In this document: positions 25,857 to 33,844 of the stretch, in pieces
Layout of the letters: the number at the start of each line of letters is the position of its first letter
Numbering within the stretch: the first letter of the stretch is position 1
Assembly: GCA_002393575.1 (NCBI GenBank)
Contig: DGSN01000013.1
Span: 1 to 64,000, forward strand
Source of the DNA: Prevotellaceae bacterium UBA4361
Lineage (GTDB): Bacteria > Bacteroidota > Bacteroidia > Bacteroidales > Bacteroidaceae
Direction of reading: 5' to 3'
DNA: 64,000 nt
Position numbers and translations under genes: made by a program
Notes under the pieces: generated by a model
The model's input: the letters and a program-made list of their open reading frames with translations, nothing else
Databases searched by the model: none
What the model was told of the DNA's origin: nothing

Positions 25857-26576
25857 TCATTTTTCACTTTTCACTCTAATGATGCTCAGTCCGTCTCGCA
25901 GTGGCAGAATCACCTTTTCCACGCGTTCGTCCTTAGCCACGAAGTCGTTGAACTCCATGATGCCGCGCGTCTGCGGGTCCCGCACGGGAGGCTTTTCAAG
26001 CACATGACCATCCCAGAGTGTGTTGTCGGCAATGATGTAGCCACCAGGATTCACATACGGGAACACCATGTCGTAGTAATCCTTGTAGCGACGCTTGTCG
26101 GCATCGATGAACACCATGTCGAACTTCAGTCCGAGCCGTGGCACCACCTCCATCGCATCACCGATGTGCATCTGTATTCGGTCAGCGTATGGAGAACCTT
26201 GGAACCAAGGCAGGGTGAAGTCCTCCTGTTCATCGTTCACTTCCACCGTGTGGAGCATACCACCTTCTTCGAGTCCTTCGGCAAGGCACAAGCCACTATA
26301 TCCGCTGTAAGTGCCCAGCTCAAGAATCGTCTTCGGACGAATCATCGTCACAAACATCTTCAGCAGTCGGCCCTGCAAATGTCCACTTGCCATTCGTCCA
26401 TACAGCAGGTGCAAATGCGTGGCACGATAGAGCCGATGCAGATAGTCGCTCTCCTTGTCGATGTGGTCAATGATATAATCATCGATGGCAACCCCCAAGT
26501 CCTCCGCTTCCCAAGCCTTCTCGGAAAGGGAATCATTTGCACCAACCGACGATTTAACCGTTTTCTTATTATCCAT
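25857..26576 (-). CDS. O-methyltransferase (SAM-dependent, class I)
   Basis: 239 residues from ATG 26576, which lies 8 nt after the aroQ stop; an alternative start at 26603 would overlap aroQ and add residues without homology. The SAM site is TILELGTYSGYSGLCLAEGL, with the acidic loop FDMVFIDADKRRYKDYYD and metal-site residues typical of the catechol/caffeoyl-CoA O-methyltransferase family (IADNTLWDG). The substrate is unknown. Operon with aroQ, rbfA and the permease. Confidence 0.88.
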   Translation of the reverse strand: MDNKKTVKSSVGANDSLSEKAWEAEDLGVAIDDYIIDHIDKESDYLHRLYRATHLHLLYGRMASGHLQGRLLKMFVTMIRPKTILELGTYSGYSGLCLAEGLEEGGMLHTVEVNDEQEDFTLPWFQGSPYADRIQMHIGDAMEVVPRLGLKFDMVFIDADKRRYKDYYDMVFPYVNPGGYIIADNTLWDGHVLEKPPVRDPQTRGIMEFNDFVAKDERVEKVILPLRDGLSIIRVKSEK

Positions 26577-26583
26577 TTTCAGA

Positions 26584-27006
26584 CTAAGCCAACAGTGCTT
26601 CAATTCCTAACCTGTACGAATCCAGCCCGAATCCACAAATCACACCCACGCAGGCACAGGAAATCATGGACTTGTGGCGAAACTCCTCACGCTTGTGGAC
26701 ATTCGAGATGTGTACCTCAACGACAGGCGTGTTCACTCCGCGAATGGCATCTTGCAGCGCAAGGCTCGTGTGCGTGTAGGCACCGGCGTTCAGCACGATT
26801 CCATCCCACGAAAAGCCCACCTCGTGAATCTTGTTGATGAGTTCGCCCTCAATGTTCGACTGGTAGTAGTCCAGCTCCACCCGTCCTGCATAGCGAGCCT
26901 TGAGTTCTTCGTAATAATCCTCAAAGCCACGGGCACCATAGATGCCAGGTTCGCGCTTGCCCAAGAGGTTCAGGTTGGGGCCATTCAGAATCAGAATCTT
27001 CTTCAT
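26584..27006 (-). CDS. aroQ: Type II 3-dehydroquinate dehydratase
   Basis: 140 residues, full length for the dodecameric type II enzyme. Landmarks are ILNGPNLNLLGKREPGIYG with the catalytic Tyr in GIYG, VLNAGAYTHTS, VEVHISN and the arginine in HKREEFRHKS. It converts 3-dehydroquinate to 3-dehydroshikimate in the shikimate pathway. It is the first gene of a minus-strand operon with a consensus -7 box 40 nt upstream. Confidence 0.95.
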   Translation of the reverse strand: MKKILILNGPNLNLLGKREPGIYGARGFEDYYEELKARYAGRVELDYYQSNIEGELINKIHEVGFSWDGIVLNAGAYTHTSLALQDAIRGVNTPVVEVHISNVHKREEFRHKSMISCACVGVICGFGLDSYRLGIEALLA

Positions 27007-27045
27007 TGATAGAGTTTTTGCAGTCTATTTGTTCATTTTAAACTG

Positions 27046-27053
27046 CAAAGATA
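27046..27053 (-). promoter_or_regulatory. -7 promoter box (TATCTTTG) for aroQ
   Basis: On the minus strand TATCTTTG fits TAnnTTTG and lies 40 nt before the aroQ start. A TTTG occurs further upstream, with a 25-nt spacer that is longer than usual. Confidence 0.5.
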
Positions 27054-27193
27054 CTTCTTTTATTCGGATTATTCCCTGCAAAATCTCTTAATTTTCATTT
27101 TTTCACTTTCTGCTCCTATTTTTTAACCTTTTTGCTCTGCTTTATCGCCCGAAATTTCTCATCTTTGCACTAATTTTCAAGGATTTAATCATC

Positions 27194-28147
27194 ATGGACT
27201 TGACTCGATTGCAACGACGCTACTACCAGTACCTGAAGTTGGAAAAAGGTTTTTCCGACAACACCATTGCTGCCTACATGCGCGACCTCGACAAGTTCAT
27301 CTCCTTTGTCAACGAAGAGAATGAGGCAAAAAATGGCGAATCCATCGACATTTTTTCACCATCCATCGATGTCTTCCACCACTTCTCTGCCGCACTCATC
27401 GACATTGGCATCCAGCCCACTTCCCTCGCACGCATCCTGGCAGGTGTCCACAGTTTCTACCACTTCCTCGTCCTGTCAGACACCATCGACACCGACCCGA
27501 TGGAATTACTCGATTTCCCGAAGAAACCACAACATCTGCCCGACGTGCTCACAGTGGAGGAAGTGGACAAAGTCATTGCCTGCATCGACCTCTCCAAGCC
27601 CGAAGGACAGCGCAACAAAGCCATCGTCGAAGTGCTCTTCTCCTGTGGACTGCGCGTCAGCGAACTCTGCTCGCTCAAGCTCTCCGACCTCTATCTCGAC
27701 GACGAATTCATCCGCGTGGAAGGAAAAGGCTCCAAGCAGCGGCTCGTGCCCATCTCGCGCAAAGCCATCCACGAACTCCAGCTCTACTTCATCGACCGCA
27801 ATGCCATCCGCGACATCAAGCCTGGACACGAAGACTACGTATTCCTGTCGAAACGAAAGACCAAAATCTCGCGCATCATGGTGTTCCACTTCATCAAGCA
27901 ACTCGTCGAAGAAGCAGGCATACAGAAAACCGTCAGTCCACACACCTTCCGCCACAGTTTTGCCACCAGCCTGCTCGAAGGCGGCGCCAACCTGCGAGCC
28001 ATCCAAGCCATGCTGGGACACGAATCCATCGGAACAACCGAAATCTACCTGCACACCGACACCCACCGTCTGCGCGAGGAAATCCTCAACCACCACCCTC
28101 GCGAGATTGAAAACCGAAAGAAGAAAAACAAGCATACAGACGAATGA
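27194..28147 (+). CDS. xerD: Site-specific tyrosine recombinase XerD
   Basis: 317 residues. The N-terminal SAM-like core-binding domain (about 1-105) is followed by the catalytic domain with all tyrosine-recombinase residues: Arg154 (CGLRVSEL), Lys178, His250 and Arg253 (HTFRHSFAT), His276 (LGHESI) and the nucleophile Tyr285. It resolves chromosome dimers with XerC at dif. It overlaps the next gene by 4 nt. There is no sign of a neighbouring integron or phage, so the housekeeping role is favoured. Confidence 0.92.
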   Translation: MDLTRLQRRYYQYLKLEKGFSDNTIAAYMRDLDKFISFVNEENEAKNGESIDIFSPSIDVFHHFSAALIDIGIQPTSLARILAGVHSFYHFLVLSDTIDTDPMELLDFPKKPQHLPDVLTVEEVDKVIACIDLSKPEGQRNKAIVEVLFSCGLRVSELCSLKLSDLYLDDEFIRVEGKGSKQRLVPISRKAIHELQLYFIDRNAIRDIKPGHEDYVFLSKRKTKISRIMVFHFIKQLVEEAGIQKTVSPHTFRHSFATSLLEGGANLRAIQAMLGHESIGTTEIYLHTDTHRLREEILNHHPREIENRKKKNKHTDE

Positions 28148-29517
28148 GAAACAACATTCCCAACATACTCCACGTGCAGCACCTCGTGCAACACACCATC
28201 TGCGCCATCCTCCATTTCCTCGTCGATGGACTCTGCCTCTGCTGCCTCTACCTGCTGATTCCTCCGTCATCCACGGCAGGACTCATCGGCATCTTCATCA
28301 CCTACAACCTGCTTGCCTTCCTCACCCAGCCTCTCACGGGTCACTGGGTGGACGGCATGAAGCACAAGCACCAGATGCTCTTCATGTCCATCCTCTGCTT
28401 CTTTCTCGCCGTCCTCGCCACCACCTTCACCATCGCCACGGGTTCGCAAGGCGTGTCGCTCGTCAGCATGGTGCTGATTGCCACGCTGCTGGGTGTTGGC
28501 AATTCGTTCTTCCACGTGTGGGGAGGCAAGCAAGTGGCAACCACGTCGGCAAACGACATGCGGGCATTGGGCGTGTTCGTCTCCACGGGAGCTATGGGCT
28601 TGGCAGTCAGCATGGTGTTCTATTCCTGGACACTGCTCTACGTCTATCTCCTCTCCATCAGCATCCTCTCCCTCTTCACCATGCGTGACACACCCGAAGT
28701 GCAGGGTTCTTCCACGACATTCTTCCAGCAAATCCACTTGAAATCAACCACCACCGCCACCGTGGCGACACTCGTCCTCCTCTTCCTCTTTGTCATGTTC
28801 CGTTCCTACATCAGCGAAGCCTTTTCCTCGGGCATCAGCAAGACCAGCAGCACCATCCTGATGCTCGGAGCCCTCTGCATGTTGGGAAAAATGGCAGGAG
28901 GATGGATAGCAAAACACGTCGGCATCCTCAAGAGCATGACAGCCATCCTCTTCGTCGTGTTCATCTGCCTGATGAACCTCCGCACCCATTGGTCCGTCCT
29001 GCTGTTCGGTCTTTTCACCATCAACCTCACCATGCCCATCACGCTCCATCTCGCCAGCCGTGTGCTGCCAGGGAAAGAAGGGCTCGCCTTCGGCATCCTC
29101 GCCGCAGCACTCATGCCTGGCTATCTGCTCTCCGTCAGCACGGTGTCCTTTTCCGCCACACAGACAGGATGGCTCACATCCACCAGCGCCATCATGCTCT
29201 GGGCATTGCTCTCCACCATCCTCATCGAACTCCTCGTCCTGCTCCAGTTGGGAGAAAGAAGGAAGAACATCCTCTTGGCATCCATCATCATCAACATCCT
29301 CACCAACGTGTCGCTCAACTACTACCTGTTTTTCGTCTCTTACACCGACACCACCGTCATCATCGGCGAAGCCCTCGTCGTCCTCACCGAAGCACTGTGC
29401 TATTATTTTTTCACCAAAAATCTTGCACAATCCTTTATTTATAGTTTACTTTGCAACGCCATCAGCTTTCTCTTGGGAGAATTCTTCCAACTCATCTTCA
29501 CCGCTCTTGGCACATAA
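28144..29517 (+). CDS. MFS-type transporter
   Basis: 457 residues with about 12 or more hydrophobic helices (for example LVDGLCLCCLYLLIP, LIGIFITYNLLAFLTQPLTG and VALLGVGNSFFHVWGG-like segments). The pattern fits the major facilitator superfamily, with extra hydrophobic segments at the C-terminus (INILTNVSLNYYLFFV, FIYSLLCNAISFLLGEFF). Substrate unknown. It is translationally coupled to xerD by an ATGA overlap, although the functions do not look related. Confidence 0.78.
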   Translation: MRNNIPNILHVQHLVQHTICAILHFLVDGLCLCCLYLLIPPSSTAGLIGIFITYNLLAFLTQPLTGHWVDGMKHKHQMLFMSILCFFLAVLATTFTIATGSQGVSLVSMVLIATLLGVGNSFFHVWGGKQVATTSANDMRALGVFVSTGAMGLAVSMVFYSWTLLYVYLLSISILSLFTMRDTPEVQGSSTTFFQQIHLKSTTTATVATLVLLFLFVMFRSYISEAFSSGISKTSSTILMLGALCMLGKMAGGWIAKHVGILKSMTAILFVVFICLMNLRTHWSVLLFGLFTINLTMPITLHLASRVLPGKEGLAFGILAAALMPGYLLSVSTVSFSATQTGWLTSTSAIMLWALLSTILIELLVLLQLGERRKNILLASIIINILTNVSLNYYLFFVSYTDTTVIIGEALVVLTEALCYYFFTKNLAQSFIYSLLCNAISFLLGEFFQLIFTALGT

Positions 29518-29613
29518 TGCCGTGAAGAGAGAAGAGTGAAAAGAGAAAAAGTCTCCTAAAGAAATTAGCAAAATCGGCAAAATTTTTAAAATTTAGTACA
29601 TTTAGCCTATTTC

Positions 29614-29788
29614 GTAACTATTCAGCGAATCATCTTTTTGAGTCGCCTACGGCGAGAAATCTATCAAATCTTAAGCAAATCAAACAAATCCTTATGGCAA
29701 AAATTTTAAAGATTTGACAGATTTTGAATAGATTTGTTGGATTTCTGCCCGAAAGGGCACTTCTTAATATTATTCGCTGAATAGTTAC
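29614..29788. mobile_element. MITE-like palindromic element, copy B
   Basis: 175 bp bounded by perfect 17-bp inverted ends, gtaactattcagcgaat (29614-29630) and attcgctgaatagttac (29772-29788), with an exact 8-bp direct repeat cctatttc immediately outside (29606-29613 and 29789-29796). The core resembles copies A and C (gtcgcctacggcgagaaatct at one end, gatttctgcccgaaagggcac at the other), but the outer ends differ. A second, outer 15-bp inverted repeat (gtctcctaaagaaat at 29551-29565, complement at 29792-29806) surrounds it. Outside these structures the gap 29518-29828 holds nothing recognisable. Confidence 0.8.
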
Positions 29789-29828
29789 CCTATTTCTTTA
29801 GGAGACAAAAACTTAAAAACTTAACATA

Positions 29829-30218
29829 ATGATGAATTTCTTAGACGTAATCATTCCAGGTCAACCCTACAGACCACATCGCCCCATCATCCGTCCGAAC
29901 CTGCCCGACACGGCACAACTGCCCGACAGCAGCGTACACGACACCGTAGTGCGTAAGCATGGCGAAGTGGTTGACACCCTTCTCAAAACCAAGAAGGAAG
30001 TCATCGACACCCTGGAGCAAGGCAAGGAAAAAGTACAAGACACAATTTCCTCTGCCTACAATTCCCTGATGGACACAGGCGACGGAGGCGCATCCTCCTC
30101 CACCCTCCTCTGGTCCATCATCGCCACGCTCGTGGCATTGGCATTCTGTTTCTACCTTGTCCGTGCCTATCGTCACCGCATGGCACAACAGAAATTGGGA
30201 ACCAAGCCATCCAACTAA
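29829..30218 (+). CDS. Small membrane-anchored protein of unknown function
   Basis: 129 residues. The N-terminal 40 residues are rich in Pro and Arg; a charged amphipathic stretch follows (TLLKTKKEVIDTLEQGKEKV, likely helical). A single membrane segment near the C-terminus (TLLWSIIATLVALAFCFYLV) and a basic tail end the protein. No signal peptide. Not recognised. It stands alone between repeat-rich spacers, and the coding sequence shows normal composition. Confidence 0.6.
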   Translation: MMNFLDVIIPGQPYRPHRPIIRPNLPDTAQLPDSSVHDTVVRKHGEVVDTLLKTKKEVIDTLEQGKEKVQDTISSAYNSLMDTGDGGASSSTLLWSIIATLVALAFCFYLVRAYRHRMAQQKLGTKPSN

Positions 30219-30257
30219 ATTCCACGTCCAAACCGCTCTTTGGAACACACTAAACCA

Positions 30258-30340
30258 TCGAGGGCTCGTTTGAATTCAAGCGAGCCCTCGATTGAATTCA
30301 AACGAGGGCTCGCTATTCATCCATCGAGCCCTCGCTTGCG
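30258..30340. repeat. CGAGCCCTCG inverted-repeat cluster
   Basis: Four alternating copies of tcgagggctcg and cgagccctcg, separated by ttgaattcaa-type linkers, make a multi-hairpin structure. It matches the clusters at 13076-13150 and the window start. Confidence 0.7.
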
Positions 30341-30431
30341 TAGTAGAATCGAAAAAAAAGAAAAGTTTTTCCATTATTCTGTAGTTTTTGCAGCGGTTCT
30401 GCGTCTAATGGGCAAAAGCTAAGGCGAAAGG

Positions 30432-30571
30432 AAGGACAAGGAACAAAGTACAAAGGACAAAGGACAAAGGACAAAGAACAAAGTACACGCTTCACCCCAG
30501 ACCTTAGACTTTAGACCTCAGACTTTAGACCTCAGACTTTAGACCTCAGACTTTAGACCCCAGACTTTAAT
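30432..30571. repeat. Tandem heptamer array (AAGGACA, CTTTAGA/CCTCAGA)
   Basis: About 20 consecutive 7-bp words in register: aaggaca, aagtaca and aagaaca, then cgcttca, then ctttaga alternating with cctcaga. The word changes part-way but the 7-bp phase is kept. It fills the gap before the sigma-factor gene. Confidence 0.8.
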
Positions 30572-30593
30572 CCTAAGACATCGTCAAACTGAA

Positions 30594-31124
30594 ATGGACA
30601 AGAAAGAAAAAGATTTTGCAAAATTGGTCCGAGACAACAAGGGCACCATCTACACCGTGTGCTACATGTTTTCGAACGACAACGACGAAGTGAACGACCT
30701 CGTGCAGGAAACGCTCATCCACCTTTGGCAGGGATGGGACTCCTTCCGAGGGGAAAGCGAAGTGAATTCATGGATTTATCGCGTGACGCTCAACACTTGC
30801 ATCAGCATCGACCGCAAGAAGAAGCGCCAAGGGAAGACGGAAGCGATTGTGGAAGGTATCGACCTTTTCGATGAAAGCGACACACGCAACCGACAGACGG
30901 CGATGCTCCACGAGCGCATCAGCAAGCTGCAACCATTCGACCGAGCCATCGTCCTCCTCTGGTTGGAGAACATGAGCTACGACGAAATCGGTGCCATCGT
31001 CGGCATTTCTCCCAAAAACGTTTCAGTGCGACTGGTCAGAATCAAAGAACAACTCAAAAAAAGCCTCACCCCCGACCCCTCTCCAAAGGGCGAGGGGAGT
31101 AGATTGAAAGGAAAATCCTTCTAA
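30594..31124 (+). CDS. ECF-type RNA polymerase sigma factor
   Basis: 176 residues. Region 2 is evident (NDLVQETLIHLWQGWDSFRG, then SWIYRVTLNTC), and region 4 is a helix-turn-helix (MSYDEIGAIVGISPKNVSVR). The last 18 residues (starting TPDPSPKGEG) are encoded by a dispersed intergenic repeat that has replaced or extended the natural end. It is followed by a membrane protein that could act as anti-sigma factor or signalling partner, although that gene has its own leader. The regulon is unknown. Confidence 0.88.
   Translation: MDKKEKDFAKLVRDNKGTIYTVCYMFSNDNDEVNDLVQETLIHLWQGWDSFRGESEVNSWIYRVTLNTCISIDRKKKRQGKTEAIVEGIDLFDESDTRNRQTAMLHERISKLQPFDRAIVLLWLENMSYDEIGAIVGISPKNVSVRLVRIKEQLKKSLTPDPSPKGEGSRLKGKSF
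31063..31099. repeat. CTCACCCCCGACCCCTCTCCAAAGGG repeat inside the sigma-factor gene end
   Basis: A copy of the widespread hairpin repeat read in the frame that gives TPDPSPKGEG. It provides the C-terminal tail of the sigma factor and may also terminate transcription. Confidence 0.7.
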
Positions 31125-31142
31125 ATCCCTTAAATCCTTGAC

Positions 31143-31232
31143 AAAAAACTCAGAAAAGCCCATCTCCTAAAGGCGATGGGAGTGGAAAGCGAGGAACAAT
31201 CCTTCTAAATCCTTTAAATCCTTGATTAAAAA
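31143..31232. repeat. 90-bp leader repeat, copy 1
   Basis: About 90 bp, from aaaaaactcagaaaagcc to ccttctaaatcctttaaatc and beyond, recurs almost unchanged in inverted orientation at 36036-36125. Each copy lies immediately upstream of a gene start (31252 here, pyrH there). It contains the hairpin-like ctcctaaaggcgatgggag. Confidence 0.75.
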
Positions 31233-31251
31233 CTTAAAAACTCACAGAACG

Positions 31252-31854
31252 ATGGAAAAGAATATCAACATGGAAGAACTGGAGCAGATGCGCCAGCAGA
31301 TTCAGGAACTGAAAAAACAAGTACACGACCGCACAAGAGTGAACGAAGACATGCTATTCAAGTCGCTCGTTGACATCACGAAGCGAATCCGATTCCGCAC
31401 CATCGGAACCGTCATAGCAGGCATCTGGGCTGTCTTCATCTGGATTGGACTCTACTACTATTCCGAACTCGACTTCTCCAAAGAACTGCTGATTGGCACC
31501 TGCATCATGCTTTTCTTCTACATCTTTATCACCCTGAGATACAACTACTGGCAGACACCTATGCGCGGACAAAACATGGTGGAAATGGTACACACGCTGG
31601 TTGAGCAAAAGAAATGGCGCCAACGCGCAAGAATTGTTGCACTTTCCCTTCTCGTCGGCTGGTTGGTTTGGCTCTACATCGACCTGAGTAAGTCGGAAAT
31701 GGGCTCAGAGGTGCTGATGTATTGCCTCGGAGGTATCGTTGTGGGAGGAACCATCGGCCTCATCAAATACCACAAGATGGAAAACGAATACAACGAACTG
31801 CTCCATTACGCAAAGAAACTCAGCGGGGAAGAGATGGTAAATGAAGAATCTTAG
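31252..31854 (+). CDS. Membrane protein with N-terminal coiled coil, linked to the sigma factor
   Basis: 201 residues from the ATG at 31252 (MEKNINMEELEQMRQQIQEL). The N-terminal 30 residues form a short coiled coil. Four hydrophobic segments in two hairpins follow (TIGTVIAGIWAVFIWIGLYY, LLIGTCIMLFFYIFITL, IVALSLLVGWLVWLYIDL, VLMYCLGGIVVGGTIGLI). The topology is typical of small membrane proteins encoded beside ECF sigma factors in Bacteroidales. It may act as their anti-sigma or sensor partner; this is inferred from position only. Confidence 0.65.
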   Translation: MEKNINMEELEQMRQQIQELKKQVHDRTRVNEDMLFKSLVDITKRIRFRTIGTVIAGIWAVFIWIGLYYYSELDFSKELLIGTCIMLFFYIFITLRYNYWQTPMRGQNMVEMVHTLVEQKKWRQRARIVALSLLVGWLVWLYIDLSKSEMGSEVLMYCLGGIVVGGTIGLIKYHKMENEYNELLHYAKKLSGEEMVNEES

Positions 31855-32357
31855 AAAGTACAAAGGACAAGGAACAAGGTACAACGTAGTTAATGAAATA
31901 CCTTATTAGAAAGTACAAGGAACAACGTAGCTGTGTTAAAGGTTCACTACGTTGTTCTTTGTTCCTTGTACTTTGTACTTATATACGTGAGTTCGATATA
32001 AATAAATATGTTCTTTTGTAGTGCCTCTACGAGGCAGAAATCTAACAAATCTATTCAAAATCTCTCAAAATCGCATTCATATTTGTAAGATTTGAGAAGA
32101 TTTGTGAGATTTCTCGCGAAGCGACTCCTTATACCGAACTGACGTACTTATATATAGCCTGTGTTGAAATGGCTTCATGAAAAAAACAGCCAAAACTTGT
32201 GGGGTTCTCGGATTTTATCGCTACATTTGCCATGTCGTGATGATTGTTTCGTCTTTTGAACCCAAAACTCAAAGGTTGTGAAGAATCAGATATAGAAAAT
32301 ATACTGAGAACAAATAATTGCCCAAGGACTAAAATTGTGAACTTGCTGCGGCATTAA
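31841..32357. repeat. Long direct repeat, copy 1 (interrupted by a MITE)
   Basis: Without the inserted element and its duplicated target, this unit is 348 bp and matches 33252-33602 almost base for base, the only evident indel being 3 nt. It begins at the end of the preceding gene (atgaagaatcttagaaag), contains a strong hairpin (aaagtacaaggaacaacgtag with complement at 31948-31980), and ends in gcggcattaa shortly before a secreted-protein gene. It fills the gap 31855-32441 and contains no gene. Confidence 0.85.
31986..32144. mobile_element. MITE-like element, copy C, with readable insertion site
   Basis: 159-bp element with imperfect 15-bp inverted ends (cgtgagttcgatata and tataccgaactgacg). 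It is flanked by the exact direct repeat tacttatata (31976-31985 and 32145-32154). The other copy of the surrounding long repeat has a single tacttatata at 33387-33396 followed directly by tagcctg, so it is the uninterrupted site. Internal hairpins tgcctctacgaggca and ctcgcgaagcgac match copy A in the opposite orientation. It has no coding capacity. Confidence 0.9.
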
Positions 32358-32369
32358 TCTTATTTACAA

Positions 32370-32398
32370 TTTGCAATGATAATATAAAAAAGTCTTTG
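32370..32398 (+). promoter_or_regulatory. Possible promoter of the BspA-like gene
   Basis: TTTG at 32370-32373 is followed after 17 nt by agtctttg (32391-32398), an imperfect match to TAnnTTTG, about 44 nt before the start codon. Weak. Confidence 0.3.
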
Positions 32399-32441
32399 CA
32401 TAACTTTTACAATTTCAAATCGCATAAAACACTTAAACTTT

Positions 32442-33248
32442 ATGAAAACAATAAATCTTATAATACTTATGATGTTCTTTATGAACCTCACAAGTAATCT
32501 CAATGCTCAAGAATCACAAAAAACAACCTATACAGCTCAGACAACTGAGGGATATGTGTTTATGTACATCATTGTTGATGAAGCGGGAAAAAAAGCTGCA
32601 ATAGGTTCGGGAGAAAAGTTTGTACCTGCCATACAACCATTTATCCGAGGTCGTTTTACCGTTCCTAACGAAGTGAATGGCTATAAAGTCATACAAATTG
32701 GTGATTACGCTTTTACGGGTTGCCAATTGGATACGGTCATCATACCAGAAGGCGTGGAAACCATAGAACACGGAGCTTTTGAGTCGTGCAATAACTTGCA
32801 ATACGTGTCTATCCCCTCAACAGTCAAGAAAATAGGCACATATGCTTTCTTTGCCGGAAAGAACCTAAAATCGGTCATTTCCCATATACAAAATCCCCAA
32901 AACACAATGGAAGAATCGGTTTTCGACGAATGGGTTGCTATAGGTGCCAAACCAAGAGAAATCGATGACTATGGCAGGACATGGCTAAATGGCACTTATC
33001 AGAGAGCCACATTGTATGTTCCAAAGGGAACAAAAGAACTCTATCAGGAGTCGTTCGAATGGCAGGAATTCGATAAAATAGAGGAAATGGAAAGCGGTGA
33101 CACCAATGCCATCAATGCCATTGAGAATGATGCATCCACTTCAAAGCAGGGCAATGGTTCAGTTTTCGACCTCACAGGTCGTCGGCTTTCCACAGCACCA
33201 CAACGAGGCATCTACATTCAGGACGGCAGGAAGGTGATGGTAAAATGA
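32442..33248 (+). CDS. Secreted BspA-like leucine-rich-repeat protein
   Basis: 268 residues. A signal peptide (MKTINLIILMMFFMNLTSNLNAQ) is followed by LRR_5-type repeats of the BspA class (YKVIQIGDYAFTGC, TVIIPEGVETIEHGAFESC, LQYVSIPSTVKKIGTYAFFAG). The C-terminal tail FDLTGRRL ... RGIYIQDGRKVMVK is shared with two other secreted proteins here. BspA-like proteins bind host or bacterial surfaces. The gene is framed by two copies of a 350-bp direct repeat, so recombination could remove it. Confidence 0.82.
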   Translation: MKTINLIILMMFFMNLTSNLNAQESQKTTYTAQTTEGYVFMYIIVDEAGKKAAIGSGEKFVPAIQPFIRGRFTVPNEVNGYKVIQIGDYAFTGCQLDTVIIPEGVETIEHGAFESCNNLQYVSIPSTVKKIGTYAFFAGKNLKSVISHIQNPQNTMEESVFDEWVAIGAKPREIDDYGRTWLNGTYQRATLYVPKGTKELYQESFEWQEFDKIEEMESGDTNAINAIENDASTSKQGNGSVFDLTGRRLSTAPQRGIYIQDGRKVMVK

Positions 33249-33251
33249 AGA

Positions 33252-33602
33252 ATGAAGAATCTTAGAAAGTACAAAGGACAAGGAACAAGGTACAACGTAG
33301 TTAATGAAATACCTTATTAGAAAGTACAAGGAACAACGTAGCTGTGTTAAAGGTTCACTACGTTGTTCTTTGTTCCTTGTACTTTGTACTTATATATAGC
33401 CTGTGTTGAAATGGTTTCATGGTGAAAAAAACAATCAAAACTTGTGGGGTTCTCGGTTTTTATCGCTACATTTGCCATGTCGTGATGATTGTTCCGTCTT
33501 TTGAACCCAAAACTCAAAGGTTGTGAAGAATCAGATATAGAAAATATACTGAGAACAAATAATTGCCCAAGGACTAAAATTGTGAACTTGCTGCGGCATT
33601 AA
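33252..33602. repeat. Long direct repeat, copy 2 (uninterrupted)
   Basis: 351 bp matching 31841-32357 minus the inserted MITE. It begins right at the end of the BspA-like gene and ends 22 nt before the next small gene. A shortened piece of its start, atgaagaatcttagaaagta, also follows the gene ending at 35200. Confidence 0.85.
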
Positions 33603-33623
33603 GTTTAACTAAAACTAATAATC

Positions 33624-33791
33624 ATGAAAAAGACTATTATTTCTTTGTTGTTATTTATCTTTTGTTCAACAACAAATGCGCAATTAAAAGTCGTGAGTAG
33701 CGGTTATGTCGATAAATTAATTATAAACGAGGGCTTTGTTGTTGACAAAGGTGCCACACTTGTTATCAACAAAATAAATATCTATGATTAA
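33624..33791 (+). CDS. Small secreted peptide (55 residues)
   Basis: ATG 33624 to TAA 33791. A convincing signal peptide (MKKTIISLLLFIFCSTTNAQ) is followed by only 35 residues, LKVVSSGYVDKLIINEGFVV and DKGATLVINKINIYD. This could be a genuine small exported protein or the 5' remnant of a larger secreted protein. The mature part resembles the beginning of a beta-solenoid-like repeat. It directly follows the long direct repeat in the same position as the BspA-like gene relative to copy 1, so it may be a second cassette under the same leader. Confidence 0.55.
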   Translation: MKKTIISLLLFIFCSTTNAQLKVVSSGYVDKLIINEGFVVDKGATLVINKINIYD

Positions 33792-33844
33792 ACAATGTAG
33801 TATTTTTTCACTATTTTAGTCTACAATAAAAAAACAACTTCATT

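Noticed and set aside
27194..28147. Phage or integron integrase
   Set aside because: Sequence and length fit XerD, and there are no attachment repeats or phage genes alongside.
30432..30571. Possible CRISPR-like array
   Set aside because: The repeats are 7 bp and contiguous, with no spacers and no cas genes.
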